Assembly: GCA_028285645.1 (NCBI GenBank) | Contig: JANQOV010000126.1 | Location: 1-40,207, forward strand | Source of the DNA: Hyphococcus sp. | GTDB lineage: Bacteria; Pseudomonadota; Alphaproteobacteria; Caulobacterales; Parvularculaceae | Reading direction: 5' to 3' | Length of the DNA stretch: 40,207 nucleotides | Shown: positions 18,243-25,417 of the stretch, piece by piece | Layout of the letters: every line of letters starts with the position of its first letter | Position numbering within the stretch: position 1 is the first letter of the stretch | Notes under the pieces: generated by a model | Database searches by the model: none | The model's input: only the letters and a program-made list of their open reading frames with translations | What the model was told of the DNA's origin: nothing | Program-made: the position numbers and the translations under genes

Positions 18243-18321
18243 ATATTTTTAACATCGCAATCCCAAAGAGGCCGCAGCAGCGAGCGGTAAACCCGCAAAA
18301 AGCGACCAAAATTCTTGAAAA

Positions 18322-18416
18322 GTGGAAGACTGAAACGACCCGCGCAGAAACTCGTTACGGCTGCTTCCTTCCGGACCTGACCGGGTTGGCGAGAAGCGCG
18401 TCCGCCAGCCTTCCAC
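18322..18416 (-). ncRNA. ffs: Signal recognition particle RNA (4.5S, small bacterial type)
   Basis: The minus strand carries the near-invariant SRP RNA apical core GGTCAGGTCCGGAAGGAAGC (about 18382–18363), which includes the GGAAG tetraloop region and internal loops that bind Ffh M domain. The ends pair: GTGGAAG at 18416–18410 with CTTCCAC at 18328–18322, giving a single hairpin of about 95 nucleotides. A TTTT follows at 18321–18318. Ends are estimated from pairing, accurate to a few bases. It sits about 900 bases from dnaX, a frequent neighbourhood for this RNA. Confidence 0.95.
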
Positions 18417-18421
18417 GGCGG

Positions 18422-18450
18422 AATATCTGCGCTGCGCCAGCCGAATGCAA
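18422..18450 (-). promoter_or_regulatory. Possible ffs promoter
   Basis: Upstream of the SRP RNA on the minus strand, TTGCAT (18450–18445) and GATATT (18427–18422) are separated by 17 bases. The −10 hexamer ends 5 bases before the predicted RNA 5' end, which fits. Matches to consensus are only moderate. Confidence 0.4.
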
Positions 18451-18525
18451 GAGGCGATGAGCGCGTTGCCACCAACCGCTTATCATTGTTGCAGCGACGG
18501 CAGCGCGCCGCGTAGAACCTGCTCC

Positions 18526-19437
18526 ATGAAACCGGAAGACAATCCCAATTGGTTCGCAGCAAGCCCGCTGGCGCGGATCAACAACGAAAAGGACCAGGCG
18601 GGTTTTATCGACGCTCGTTTGCGCGATCCCGATAGCCTCATCATTCCGATGTGGCGCGGCGACCCGCTTGTCGCCGCTGGCGCCGCCGGTTTCCTCTCCG
18701 TCGCTGCGAGAAGCGAATTTCCCGCCGACGCTCCCATGGTTTTTTTGGGCCTCAGGGACGACAAAGCGCATTTCGCCATCGATGTTTCTGGGTCGTCGCA
18801 AACACCCGAGGGCGCGCCTTTTGCGGAGATTGGGGAATATACGCCCATACGGGCAGCGGCCGTGCAAATTTCCCGCGATGATCTCGCCACCATCGGCCAC
18901 GGGCGCTGGCTTTTTGAGTGGCACAGAAAACACCGCTTTTGTGCTGTCTGCGGCGGGGAAACGAACATCACCCAAGGCGGCGCAAAACGGCGCTGTGAGG
19001 CATGCGGGGCAGAACATTTTCCGCGGTCGGACCCGGTGGCGATCGTGCTGGCGATCCATGAAGACGCCTGTCTGTTGGGACGGGGCCCGCATTTTCCGCT
19101 GGGCTTCTTGTCGGCCCTTGCTGGCTTTGTCGAAGCGGCGGAAACGCCCGAAGAGGCTGCAAAACGAGAGATTTTTGAAGAAGCAGGCGTTACGCTGACG
19201 GATATTCGCTACCAGTTTTCTCAGCCCTGGCCTTTTCCTTCATCCCTGATGATGGGCTTCATCGCTGATGCCAAAGACCGCACTCTTAATCTTGATACGG
19301 ATGAGATTGAAGAAGCAAGATGGGTAGCACTCGACGATATTAGAGCGCTGTTGAAGGGCGAAGAACGCGACGGAATTTTCATCCCGCCGAAATTTACCAT
19401 CGCGCGGCAATTGCTTGAGCGCTGGGCTGGTCCGTGA
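18526..19437 (+). CDS. nudC: NAD(+)/NADH diphosphatase (Nudix)
   Basis: Hydrolyses NAD(H) and can remove NAD caps from RNA, as known for NudC. The 303 residues contain a four-cysteine zinc ribbon (CAVCGG … CEACG, about 140–165), the Nudix box GFVEAAETPEEAAKREIFEE beginning about residue 201, and the SQPWPFPSSLMMGF motif that marks NADH diphosphatases. ATG 18526 (MKPEDNPNWFAASPLARIN) fits the family N-terminus. In-frame ATGs at 18445 and 18457 would run into the ffs promoter. The stop overlaps the following GTG start by 4 bases. Confidence 0.94.
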   Translation: MKPEDNPNWFAASPLARINNEKDQAGFIDARLRDPDSLIIPMWRGDPLVAAGAAGFLSVAARSEFPADAPMVFLGLRDDKAHFAIDVSGSSQTPEGAPFAEIGEYTPIRAAAVQISRDDLATIGHGRWLFEWHRKHRFCAVCGGETNITQGGAKRRCEACGAEHFPRSDPVAIVLAIHEDACLLGRGPHFPLGFLSALAGFVEAAETPEEAAKREIFEEAGVTLTDIRYQFSQPWPFPSSLMMGFIADAKDRTLNLDTDEIEEARWVALDDIRALLKGEERDGIFIPPKFTIARQLLERWAGP

Positions 19438-19928
19438 CTGAAGAATTTCACATTCGAGCGTTTGGCCCAAATGATCTTCCGCACCTGCATGAAATCCGGA
19501 ACGCCGCCTTTAAGCCGGTGTTCCAGTCTTTCAGGGGCCTCCTTGGAAAGGACATCGCAGCCATCGCGCTAGCGACAGCAGAAGCGGAACAGGGCGAACA
19601 TCTAGACAGGGTTTGCAGTGATGCCGCATCAAATCGCGTCTTCGTGGCGGAATCGGACGGCGTGATTGTTGGGTTCTATTCAGTATCGCTTGATACCGCC
19701 GCCAAGGTTGGCGAAATCGATTTGAACGCCGTTCACCCAGACCATCAAGGCAAAGGTATTGGCGCTGCGATGTTCGAACATGCATTAGATATCATGCGCG
19801 AAGCCGGCATGCAGGTCGCAACGGTTGGGACCGGCGGCGATGTTAGCCATGCGCCGGCCCGCCGCGCCTACGAAAAAGCAGGTTTTAACGCTGCCCTTCC
19901 AAGCGTTTATCTTTACCGGACGCTATAA
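19434..19928 (+). CDS. GNAT-family N-acetyltransferase
   Basis: A 164-residue GCN5-related acetyltransferase. The acetyl-CoA motif is LNAVHPDHQGKGIGAAMFEH (about residues 101–120), followed by ARRAYEKAGF in the last helix. The acceptor is unknown. The GTG start at 19434 overlaps the nudC TGA (GTGA), so translation is coupled to nudC. It converges on the membrane protein pair with 3 bases between genes. Confidence 0.9.
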   Translation: MTEEFHIRAFGPNDLPHLHEIRNAAFKPVFQSFRGLLGKDIAAIALATAEAEQGEHLDRVCSDAASNRVFVAESDGVIVGFYSVSLDTAAKVGEIDLNAVHPDHQGKGIGAAMFEHALDIMREAGMQVATVGTGGDVSHAPARRAYEKAGFNAALPSVYLYRTL

Positions 19929-19931
19929 CGC

Positions 19932-20303
19932 TCATCCCGTAAAAGCGGCGTAACCGGCAATTGCAGCGGTCGGTAAAAAGAATATCCAGGAAAGATGTTT
20001 GCCCCGCGACACAACCAGCGCGGCGAACCCGCTGAGGGCGAATAAGATCGCAACCATCAAAAGAAACGCAACATCGGCATTTGTCCGCGTAAAATGAAGA
20101 TACGCAAAAACACCGGCGACGCCCCACCATGTCAGCGTTAGAAAATGCCATCCGAATCTTAGCGTTTGCCGGGTGTTCGCTTCACTGCCGAGAATGACCG
20201 GCAGTCCCTTCAGTTGCAGGATAGGTTCAATCAAGCGCTTGCCGCCGACAATGGAATGCATCAGGCCAACAGCGACTGTTAAAATTGCAGCGACGAGCAA
20301 CAT
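19932..20303 (-). CDS. Small membrane protein, paralog B of a tandem pair
   Basis: A 123-residue protein with four hydrophobic segments. It shares a pattern with the upstream gene: H…GGK near residue 20, P.L near 28, W-H-x-x-T-L near 52, and a final hydrophobic segment ending AFTG. No function is recognised. It begins 4 bases after the upstream stop, with GGAAG inside the upstream gene. The pair faces a TetR-type regulator. Confidence 0.8.
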   Translation of the reverse strand: MLLVAAILTVAVGLMHSIVGGKRLIEPILQLKGLPVILGSEANTRQTLRFGWHFLTLTWWGVAGVFAYLHFTRTNADVAFLLMVAILFALSGFAALVVSRGKHLSWIFFLPTAAIAGYAAFTG

Positions 20304-20307
20304 AGTT

Positions 20308-20682
20308 TCATCTTCCAGTCAGAAAAGCACACCAGCCGAGAATGGAGACTGCGGCGAACAATGATGTGGATGGAAAGCGCAAAGGATGAACGCCGCCCTT
20401 TGTGGCAACGCCGGCGCTCAATGCTGAAAAGGCTGCGGTCAGCAAAGACAATGCCGCGATAGCGGGGCTGTTAGGCGCGACGGCCAACCAGCAAAAAGCA
20501 ATTGCCAGAGCGACAATGACCAAGGTGGTTATGTGCCAGCAATAGTAGTTCAACCATTTTGACGCCTTTGGCAGCGCCCCGTCCGCCAAAAGCGGGCGGG
20601 CGACAAATTTACCGCCAATAAAGGTATGCACGAAAAACGTAACGCCAGCCATGGCTGCAGCCGCCCACAACAAGATTTTCAT
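20308..20682 (-). CDS. Small membrane protein, paralog A of a tandem pair
   Basis: A 124-residue protein with four hydrophobic segments. Features shared with the next gene: HTFIGGKFVARPLL (about 19–32), YCWHITTLVIVALAIAF (about 47–63), and the end CAFLTGR. AAAGG lies 7 bases before the ATG. It is first of a two-gene unit that is divergent from the TetR gene, with the shared operator at 20694–20715, so it is very likely under that regulator. Function unknown. Confidence 0.82.
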   Translation of the reverse strand: MKILLWAAAAMAGVTFFVHTFIGGKFVARPLLADGALPKASKWLNYYCWHITTLVIVALAIAFCWLAVAPNSPAIAALSLLTAAFSALSAGVATKGGVHPLRFPSTSLFAAVSILGWCAFLTGR

Positions 20683-20693
20683 GATATTGCCTT

Positions 20694-20715
20694 TACTAGA
20701 ATATTTTTTCTAGTA
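20694..20715. promoter_or_regulatory. TetR-type operator palindrome
   Basis: A perfect inverted repeat, TACTAGAA and TTCTAGTA, with a 6-base spacer, sits in the 44-base gap between the membrane pair and the TetR gene. It lies between a plus-strand TTTACT (20692–20697) and TATAAC (20714–20719) with 16-base spacing. A minus-strand TTGACA (20742–20737) with TATACT (20717–20712) also overlaps it. Binding there would block both promoters. Confidence 0.75.
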
Positions 20716-20726
20716 TAACTCTTCCA

Positions 20727-21293
20727 ATGGGACGTTTGTCAACTATTGACGACAGCAGCGTGTTCGCCGCCGTCGGCGCGAGCTTGACGACCCGCGGCGC
20801 TGTCACGCTGCAAACGATTGTTGAGGATACGGGCGTCTCCATCGGCTCGCTCTATCACCGCTATGGATCACGTGAAGAGATGATGGCGCGTGCATGGCTT
20901 GACGCAGTTAAGGCCTTTCAAAAAAACTTCCTGGAAGAACTTGAGAGCGGCGGCGAAGACGCTGGCGAGCGCGCTGCGCTGGCGACGCCGCGCTTTTGCA
21001 GGAAAGAGCGCGGCCGGGCTGTTGTCTTGTATTGCTGCCGCCCGTCTGAATTCCTCTCGAAGGAAACGCCTAAAGCGCTTACAGCAGAAATCGCGGGCGT
21101 GAACGAACAAGCAAAAAAAGCCCTTCGCCGGTTTGCACTCCGCAACGGCTATTCGCTTGAAGCTTGCCGCATGGGACTTGTCGCATTTCCCCTTGGCGCA
21201 GTCCGGCTCTACCTGCCGACCCGGCCCGTCCCCGCTCGTGTTGATGATTATGTGGCGGCGGCGTGCAGGACCGCATTGAAACTTGGCGGCTAG
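20727..21293 (+). CDS. TetR-family transcriptional regulator
   Basis: A 188-residue one-domain-plus-ligand-domain repressor. The N-terminal HTH region reads TLQTIVEDTGVSIGSLYHRY (about residues 27–46), typical of TetR. The C-terminal ligand domain has no recognisable specificity. No ribosome-binding site precedes the ATG, and the predicted −10 TATAAC lies just 7 bases upstream, so the mRNA may be leaderless. It probably represses itself and the divergent membrane pair. It converges on pheA with overlapping stop codons. Confidence 0.9.
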   Translation: MGRLSTIDDSSVFAAVGASLTTRGAVTLQTIVEDTGVSIGSLYHRYGSREEMMARAWLDAVKAFQKNFLEELESGGEDAGERAALATPRFCRKERGRAVVLYCCRPSEFLSKETPKALTAEIAGVNEQAKKALRRFALRNGYSLEACRMGLVAFPLGAVRLYLPTRPVPARVDDYVAAACRTALKLGG

Positions 21294-22132
21294 CGTTTTT
21301 TTGCGGCCTTATAGACGCCGAGAACCGTAAGTGACGAAGAAAAGAAGCTCAGCTCTTCCAATGCGAGGCGCATAGGCTCCTCGCTTGGATGCCCTTCAGC
21401 GTCCGCATAAAACATAGTCGCGCTGAAGGAGCCGTCGAGCTGATAACTCTCCAGCTTGGTCATGTTGACGCCATTGGTGGCGAAACCGCCAAGGGCCTTG
21501 TAGAGCGCGGCTGGTATATTGCGCACCTGAAAAATAAAGCTGGTCACTACCGGCCCTGCGTCAGCTGGCGCGTCGTCAGGCTCCGCGGCCATTTCTAGGA
21601 ACCGGGTCGTGTTATGGTCAGCGTCCTCGATATTGCGCCTTAGGATTTGCAAGCCGTAGAGCTCGGCGGCAAGTTCCGAGGCAACGACGGCTTCGTCCTT
21701 GGCGCCAGTTTCCGAGAGCCGCTTTGCGGCGCCCGCCGTATCGCCGGCGACCTCCGCCCGCACGCCGCTTTCTTTTAAAAATCCGCGCACCTGACCGAGC
21801 GCCATGGCGTGACTGCGAACGGTTTTCACGTCGTCAATCGTTGCGCCGGGGTTGGCGAGCAAATGGTGTTCGATGGGCAGGAAATGCTCCGCGACGATAT
21901 GCAAGCCGGCTTCAGGCAGGAGGTGGTGAATGTCGGAAACCCTGCCCGCCAGCGAGTTTTCAATGGGCAACATGGCCCGCCGGGCGCGCCCGTAAGAAAC
22001 CGCGTCAAACGCCTCTTCAAACGTCGCGCAGGCGAGCGGCTCAAGATCAGGCGCGTATTTTGCGCAGGCAAGCTGCGAATAAGCGCCAGGCTCGCCTTGA
22101 AAGGCAATTCTCAACTTTTGCTGGCCGCTCAT
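21290..22132 (-). CDS. pheA: Prephenate dehydratase
   Basis: Converts prephenate to phenylpyruvate in phenylalanine synthesis. The 280 residues hold the catalytic domain (FQGEPGAYSQLA near residue 11, MLPIENSLAGRV near 54, the TTRF motif with catalytic Thr near 175–178) and a C-terminal ACT domain for phenylalanine feedback (KALGGFATNGVNMTKLESYQ, about 212–231). ATG 22132 has GGAG 5 bases upstream; an in-frame start 39 bases earlier lacks this. It is a monofunctional enzyme with no chorismate mutase domain. The 246 bases to the divergent cytochrome gene hold nothing recognisable. Confidence 0.96.
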   Translation of the reverse strand: MSGQQKLRIAFQGEPGAYSQLACAKYAPDLEPLACATFEEAFDAVSYGRARRAMLPIENSLAGRVSDIHHLLPEAGLHIVAEHFLPIEHHLLANPGATIDDVKTVRSHAMALGQVRGFLKESGVRAEVAGDTAGAAKRLSETGAKDEAVVASELAAELYGLQILRRNIEDADHNTTRFLEMAAEPDDAPADAGPVVTSFIFQVRNIPAALYKALGGFATNGVNMTKLESYQLDGSFSATMFYADAEGHPSEEPMRLALEELSFFSSSLTVLGVYKAAKKR

Positions 22133-22378
22133 CTTTACTCCCCGTCCGCTCAACGCGCAGATCGGCTTCAAACGCGCCGCGGCTTATGCCCGCGGGGCTC
22201 AAGAATGGCAAGCAACGCCGCGTGAAAAAGCCGCGGACGCAAAACCGTACGCATCGTTGCGCCGCCCTGCCAAGCCCGCTAGAACCCCGCCGAACGGCGC
22301 TGCGAGGCGTCGAAGCAACCGTCTTCAAAAGTCCCGGTAATTGTTGAGTTCCGGGCGGAATTCTCTAGGGCGCCTCTC

Positions 22379-23176
22379 ATGAATGATCCTCTTTTCACGA
22401 ACAAGATCGCCGCCGCTGGGCTAACGGCGCTGCTTTTGATTTTTGGCATTCCGATCCTTGTCCACAATGTGCTCGGCGGCCATGGCGGACACCACGGGGA
22501 AAAGGAAGCGTGGCCGTTTCCGCACTACCCGGCGCTAGATATCGGCGCCGGAGCCGGCGGCGGGGCTGAAGAAGAGGCGCCGCTTGATCTTGGCACGCTG
22601 CTTGCCAACGCCAGCGCCGGCAGCGGCGAACGCCGATCTGCAATCTGCGCCTCCTGCCATACTTTTGACCGAGGCGGCGCTCAGGGCGCCGGCCCTAACC
22701 TCTGGGATATTGTCGGGCGCCCCGTCGCCAACGTCGCCGGCTTCAACTATTCCGGCGCGCTCAGCGGACTAGGCGGCACATGGACCTATGAACGCCTTGA
22801 CGGTTATCTCAAAGATTCACAAGCCTATCTGCCGGGCACCGCTATGGTCCAGCGCTTTCCTAGAGACAATCAGCGTGCTGATTTACTGGCTTACTTGCAA
22901 ACTCTATCCGACAACCCTGTCCCCTTCCCTGCGCCCGTCGTCGTTGAAGAAGCGCCGGTCGAAGAGGAAGCAGCAAGCGAAACTGAAGGCGTGATTGAAG
23001 AGGCCGCAGCCGCTGTCGGCGGCGCCATAGAGGACGCCGGCGCCGCTGTTGAAGATGCTGCGGAAGCGGTCGTAAACACGGTTGAGGATGCAGGCGAAGC
23101 TGTTGTCGATGCGGCGGAAGACGCGGTTGATGCGACCCAGGAAGCCATTGATCCGAATGGCGGCGACAATCAATAA
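22379..23176 (+). CDS. Membrane-anchored class I cytochrome c (CycM-like) with acidic tail
   Basis: A 265-residue cytochrome. An uncleaved signal anchor (about 10–30) is followed by a His/Gly-rich linker, then a haem domain with CASCH (90–94) and axial Met 156 in PGTAMVQRF. GPNLWDIVGRP lies between them. This matches the CycM type that passes electrons from the bc1 complex to oxidase. Unusual is the C-terminal extension from about residue 185: a short Pro/Val/Glu stretch, then about 60 residues of repeated E-D-A-x-E-A-V-like units, acidic and alanine-rich, likely a long helix. AGGG lies 8 bases before the ATG. Confidence 0.9.
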   Translation: MNDPLFTNKIAAAGLTALLLIFGIPILVHNVLGGHGGHHGEKEAWPFPHYPALDIGAGAGGGAEEEAPLDLGTLLANASAGSGERRSAICASCHTFDRGGAQGAGPNLWDIVGRPVANVAGFNYSGALSGLGGTWTYERLDGYLKDSQAYLPGTAMVQRFPRDNQRADLLAYLQTLSDNPVPFPAPVVVEEAPVEEEAASETEGVIEEAAAAVGGAIEDAGAAVEDAAEAVVNTVEDAGEAVVDAAEDAVDATQEAIDPNGGDNQ

Positions 23177-23211
23177 ACAAATCGACTTTCGGCCGGTCGA
23201 ACGGGCGGCGT

Positions 23212-23631
23212 TTAAAACAGGATAAAGCGCTTTTTACCCTTTTTGAGGGTTTCAAGCGACTTGCCGCCGTCCTCTTTCAAAAAGCCCTGATAGTCCATTT
23301 CCGTGCGCTCAACGCGAAGCGCCGTCGATTTAAGACTCTTGATCATAGGGTCATCGACGAAAGACTGCATCGCCACCGGTTCAGTATCAGCGTCTTTTGC
23401 TTTTGATTTCTTTCGGCCGCCAAATCTCTTCGCCTTGGCTTTGATCTGTTCATGGAGCGCCGCGAAGGCTGCATGGGCGGGCGCGTTGAACGCTTCCGGC
23501 AAAAACGCCTTATCCTGCGCCTGATAGTCAACGCGGTTCGGCACGATGATGTTATCAACGCCGCGACCGGTGAGATTGCGCGTGGTGGTTTCTTCAAAAC
23601 CGGACCAAATTTGTTTCAAACGCTCGGCCAT
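23212..23631 (-). CDS. Uncharacterised partner of the Ntn-hydrolase-like protein, RFILF tail
   Basis: A 139-residue soluble protein I do not recognise. Its N-terminal third (IWSGFEETTTRNLTGRGVDN, residues 8–27) looks like a conserved block. The middle is basic (KAKAKRFGGRKKSKAK). The last residues, GKKRFILF, end in a hydrophobic tail. It starts 12 bases after the stop of the proteasome-like gene, so the two are surely co-transcribed. HslU, the partner ATPase of HslV, ends in SRFIL, which inserts into HslV; the resemblance suggests a tail-docking activator or substrate adaptor, but this rests on four residues. Confidence 0.75.
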   Translation of the reverse strand: MAERLKQIWSGFEETTTRNLTGRGVDNIIVPNRVDYQAQDKAFLPEAFNAPAHAAFAALHEQIKAKAKRFGGRKKSKAKDADTEPVAMQSFVDDPMIKSLKSTALRVERTEMDYQGFLKEDGGKSLETLKKGKKRFILF

Positions 23632-23643
23632 GCCTTACCTCAC

Positions 23644-24927
23644 TTACAATGACGGCTTTTCGCGCGTCCATTCGAGCCCGCCATTGCGGGTGATCACCGC
23701 AACGTCAATCGGCCCGCCGACGGTCTCGATCGAATGCATCACTTTTTGCTGGAAGGAATTCAGCTTGATGAGCGACGCCGCCGTCTCGCCAAGCTCCTTT
23801 TTTGGAAGCGAGTTGATGGCGCGCAAAATCGGCCGCGTATGCACCGCATATTGATATTGGTCGATGGACTGAAAATAGGCGTGCAGCGCATGGCTGAGAT
23901 TGTTCTTACTGTAATCTTTGAAGATCGCGCCGCGCTGCGCATCGGAAAGGTTGGGCGTGCGCTCGACAATATCACGCACCAGGCCCGTCGAGAGCTTTAG
24001 CGTTTCTCCATACATGAACATCCGCAAATAAGGATCCATGCCGCTCAAGAAGGTGCGGATCATCCGGTCCTGCGCAAAAGGCTGGAAGACCGGCCCGCTG
24101 TCGGAATTGATCCCCGCTTCGCGGTCGCGCTTGCGCTTCAAGATGCCAAGAATAACGCTCGACGTCAGGTAAGAGCGCATGGCGGGAAATTTTTCGCGGG
24201 CCCCGAACCCGGCGAAGACAACACCCGTATAATGTTCAAAAAAGGCGTCTTTAGTGACGGCGAAGACCGCAATCTCCTGCAGCCGCGTGCGCGTCGCTTC
24301 TGAGACCGAGAGCCCCGGAAATTCATTCTTGAGCGATTGAATCAGGCTGTCGATCAGTTGACTGATTTCGTTGCCGTAGCGCCGGCGCACCTGCTCGTCC
24401 ATGCCTTGCGGATAGCAAGCAAGATTTGGCCGCGGCGACCCGTCAGGATTTTGCTGATAATCCGCATGCAATTGACCGACAATGTACTCGAAAATCGCCG
24501 ATAAATGGTCCCGGAGGGCGCCGGCGTTTGTCTGCTGGAACTTTGCGATCTGGTTGTCGAATTCCTCTGCGATCACCGTAAACACAACGGCGACGACTTT
24601 GAAGAATTCCGTGTCCTGATGGTCTGCCGGAAACAGGTCCGGATTGCCGGACAAAAACTCCATGAAATCTTCGGCGTAGGCGTCGACCGTATCAAGCGGG
24701 CGCCCGCGCGCTTGTTCGCGATATAGAGAAATCACCGTTTCCCACGGCGTCGACATGATTTCCGCGTTGTTATAAATCATCACCGCAACGGGCTGGCCAT
24801 CGACCAGGGGAAACAGCTTGTCCACCGATTGATAGGTCTTCAAATACCGGTCGCCCGAAATTGTCACGGCGCTGTCCGCCGCCATCGCCACCGCCTGGCG
24901 GTTCATCAACACAACTTCCGATGTCAT
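23644..24927 (-). CDS. Proteasome/HslV-like Ntn hydrolase with a large helical insertion
   Basis: A 427-residue protein. Its start MTSEVVLMNRQAVAMAADSA aligns with proteasome beta subunits and HslV: removing Met exposes Thr1, Asp falls at mature position 17 (AADS) and a Lys follows in VDKLFPL (mature 36; Lys33 in proteasomes). PVAVMIYNNA comes next, like an inner strand. A later TGVVFAGFG and the C-terminal PIDVAVITRNGGLEW look like further strands of the fold. Between about residues 75 and 380 there is much more helical sequence than in a 180–240-residue beta subunit. The start is firm: GAGGGG lies about 4 bases upstream. I infer a self-compartmentalising or regulated peptidase; substrate unknown. 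Confidence 0.75.
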   Translation of the reverse strand: MTSEVVLMNRQAVAMAADSAVTISGDRYLKTYQSVDKLFPLVDGQPVAVMIYNNAEIMSTPWETVISLYREQARGRPLDTVDAYAEDFMEFLSGNPDLFPADHQDTEFFKVVAVVFTVIAEEFDNQIAKFQQTNAGALRDHLSAIFEYIVGQLHADYQQNPDGSPRPNLACYPQGMDEQVRRRYGNEISQLIDSLIQSLKNEFPGLSVSEATRTRLQEIAVFAVTKDAFFEHYTGVVFAGFGAREKFPAMRSYLTSSVILGILKRKRDREAGINSDSGPVFQPFAQDRMIRTFLSGMDPYLRMFMYGETLKLSTGLVRDIVERTPNLSDAQRGAIFKDYSKNNLSHALHAYFQSIDQYQYAVHTRPILRAINSLPKKELGETAASLIKLNSFQQKVMHSIETVGGPIDVAVITRNGGLEWTREKPSL

Positions 24928-25278
24928 CGACCCCTCACCGAAAAAGACCCCTCGCCGGTTTCCCGAAACGCGCCGGATAGGCTTGTCCGCCGTGACGCCG
25001 CAACTTCACGCAGCCGCCAAAACAGGCCGGCGCCAATCCGGAAGACGCCAGTCTTGGAGCGATGTTAGCGGCAAATGCGCGCGAAGGGAACATGATGGTT
25101 AATCCGCCGGAAACCATGGTGTTTGCTCATGATTTTGGGATCATGCAGAAGCGCTGTCAGGCGGATCAATGGCTTTTATCGTTACGGCCCCGGTAACCAA
25201 CGACCCGAAAAAGTTAGGACAAAATTTCATCACTTTCGACGAAAATTTGCGCCTCGGCCAGAATGGGAGAGCTGAAAA
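24928..25278. other. Non-coding interval upstream of the Ntn-hydrolase and small membrane ORF
   Basis: About 350 bases without a supported gene. It holds an inverted repeat CATGAT/ATCATG with a 6-base spacer (25128–25145). On the minus strand at 25102–25095 is TTAACCAT, the form of a CtrA half-site. Two AAAATTT blocks (25221–25227 and 25242–25248) lie 21 bases, two helical turns, apart just ahead of the 40-residue ORF. None is proven functional; it must carry the promoters of both flanking genes. Confidence 0.4.
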
Positions 25279-25401
25279 ATGGGCGCACTGGGTATAATCG
25301 AGATTTCGATACTCGGATTTATCGGCTTCAACATGCTCGTTGCGAGCGCAAGCGTGTTGCAGTTCGGCATTTCAAAAGTCCGCAATCCGGAAGCTGAATA
25401 A
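25279..25401 (+). CDS. 40-residue single-pass membrane peptide
   Basis: A very short gene. GGGAGA lies 8 bases before the ATG. The product starts MGALGIIEIS, spans the membrane once (about residues 4–32, hydrophobic with GFIGFNMLVASAS) and ends with a short polar tail, KVRNPEAE. Function unknown. It stands alone, upstream of the convergent selO gene (16 bases between stops), behind an AT-rich promoter-like region. The good ribosome-binding site and clean hydrophobic/polar pattern argue that it is real. Confidence 0.6.
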   Translation: MGALGIIEISILGFIGFNMLVASASVLQFGISKVRNPEAE

Positions 25402-25417
25402 GCGGCGTTTCAAGGCC

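Noticed and set aside
18355-19092. 245-codon open frame on the minus strand
   Set aside because: Antisense to nudC and running into the SRP RNA. Composition is that of a shadow frame.
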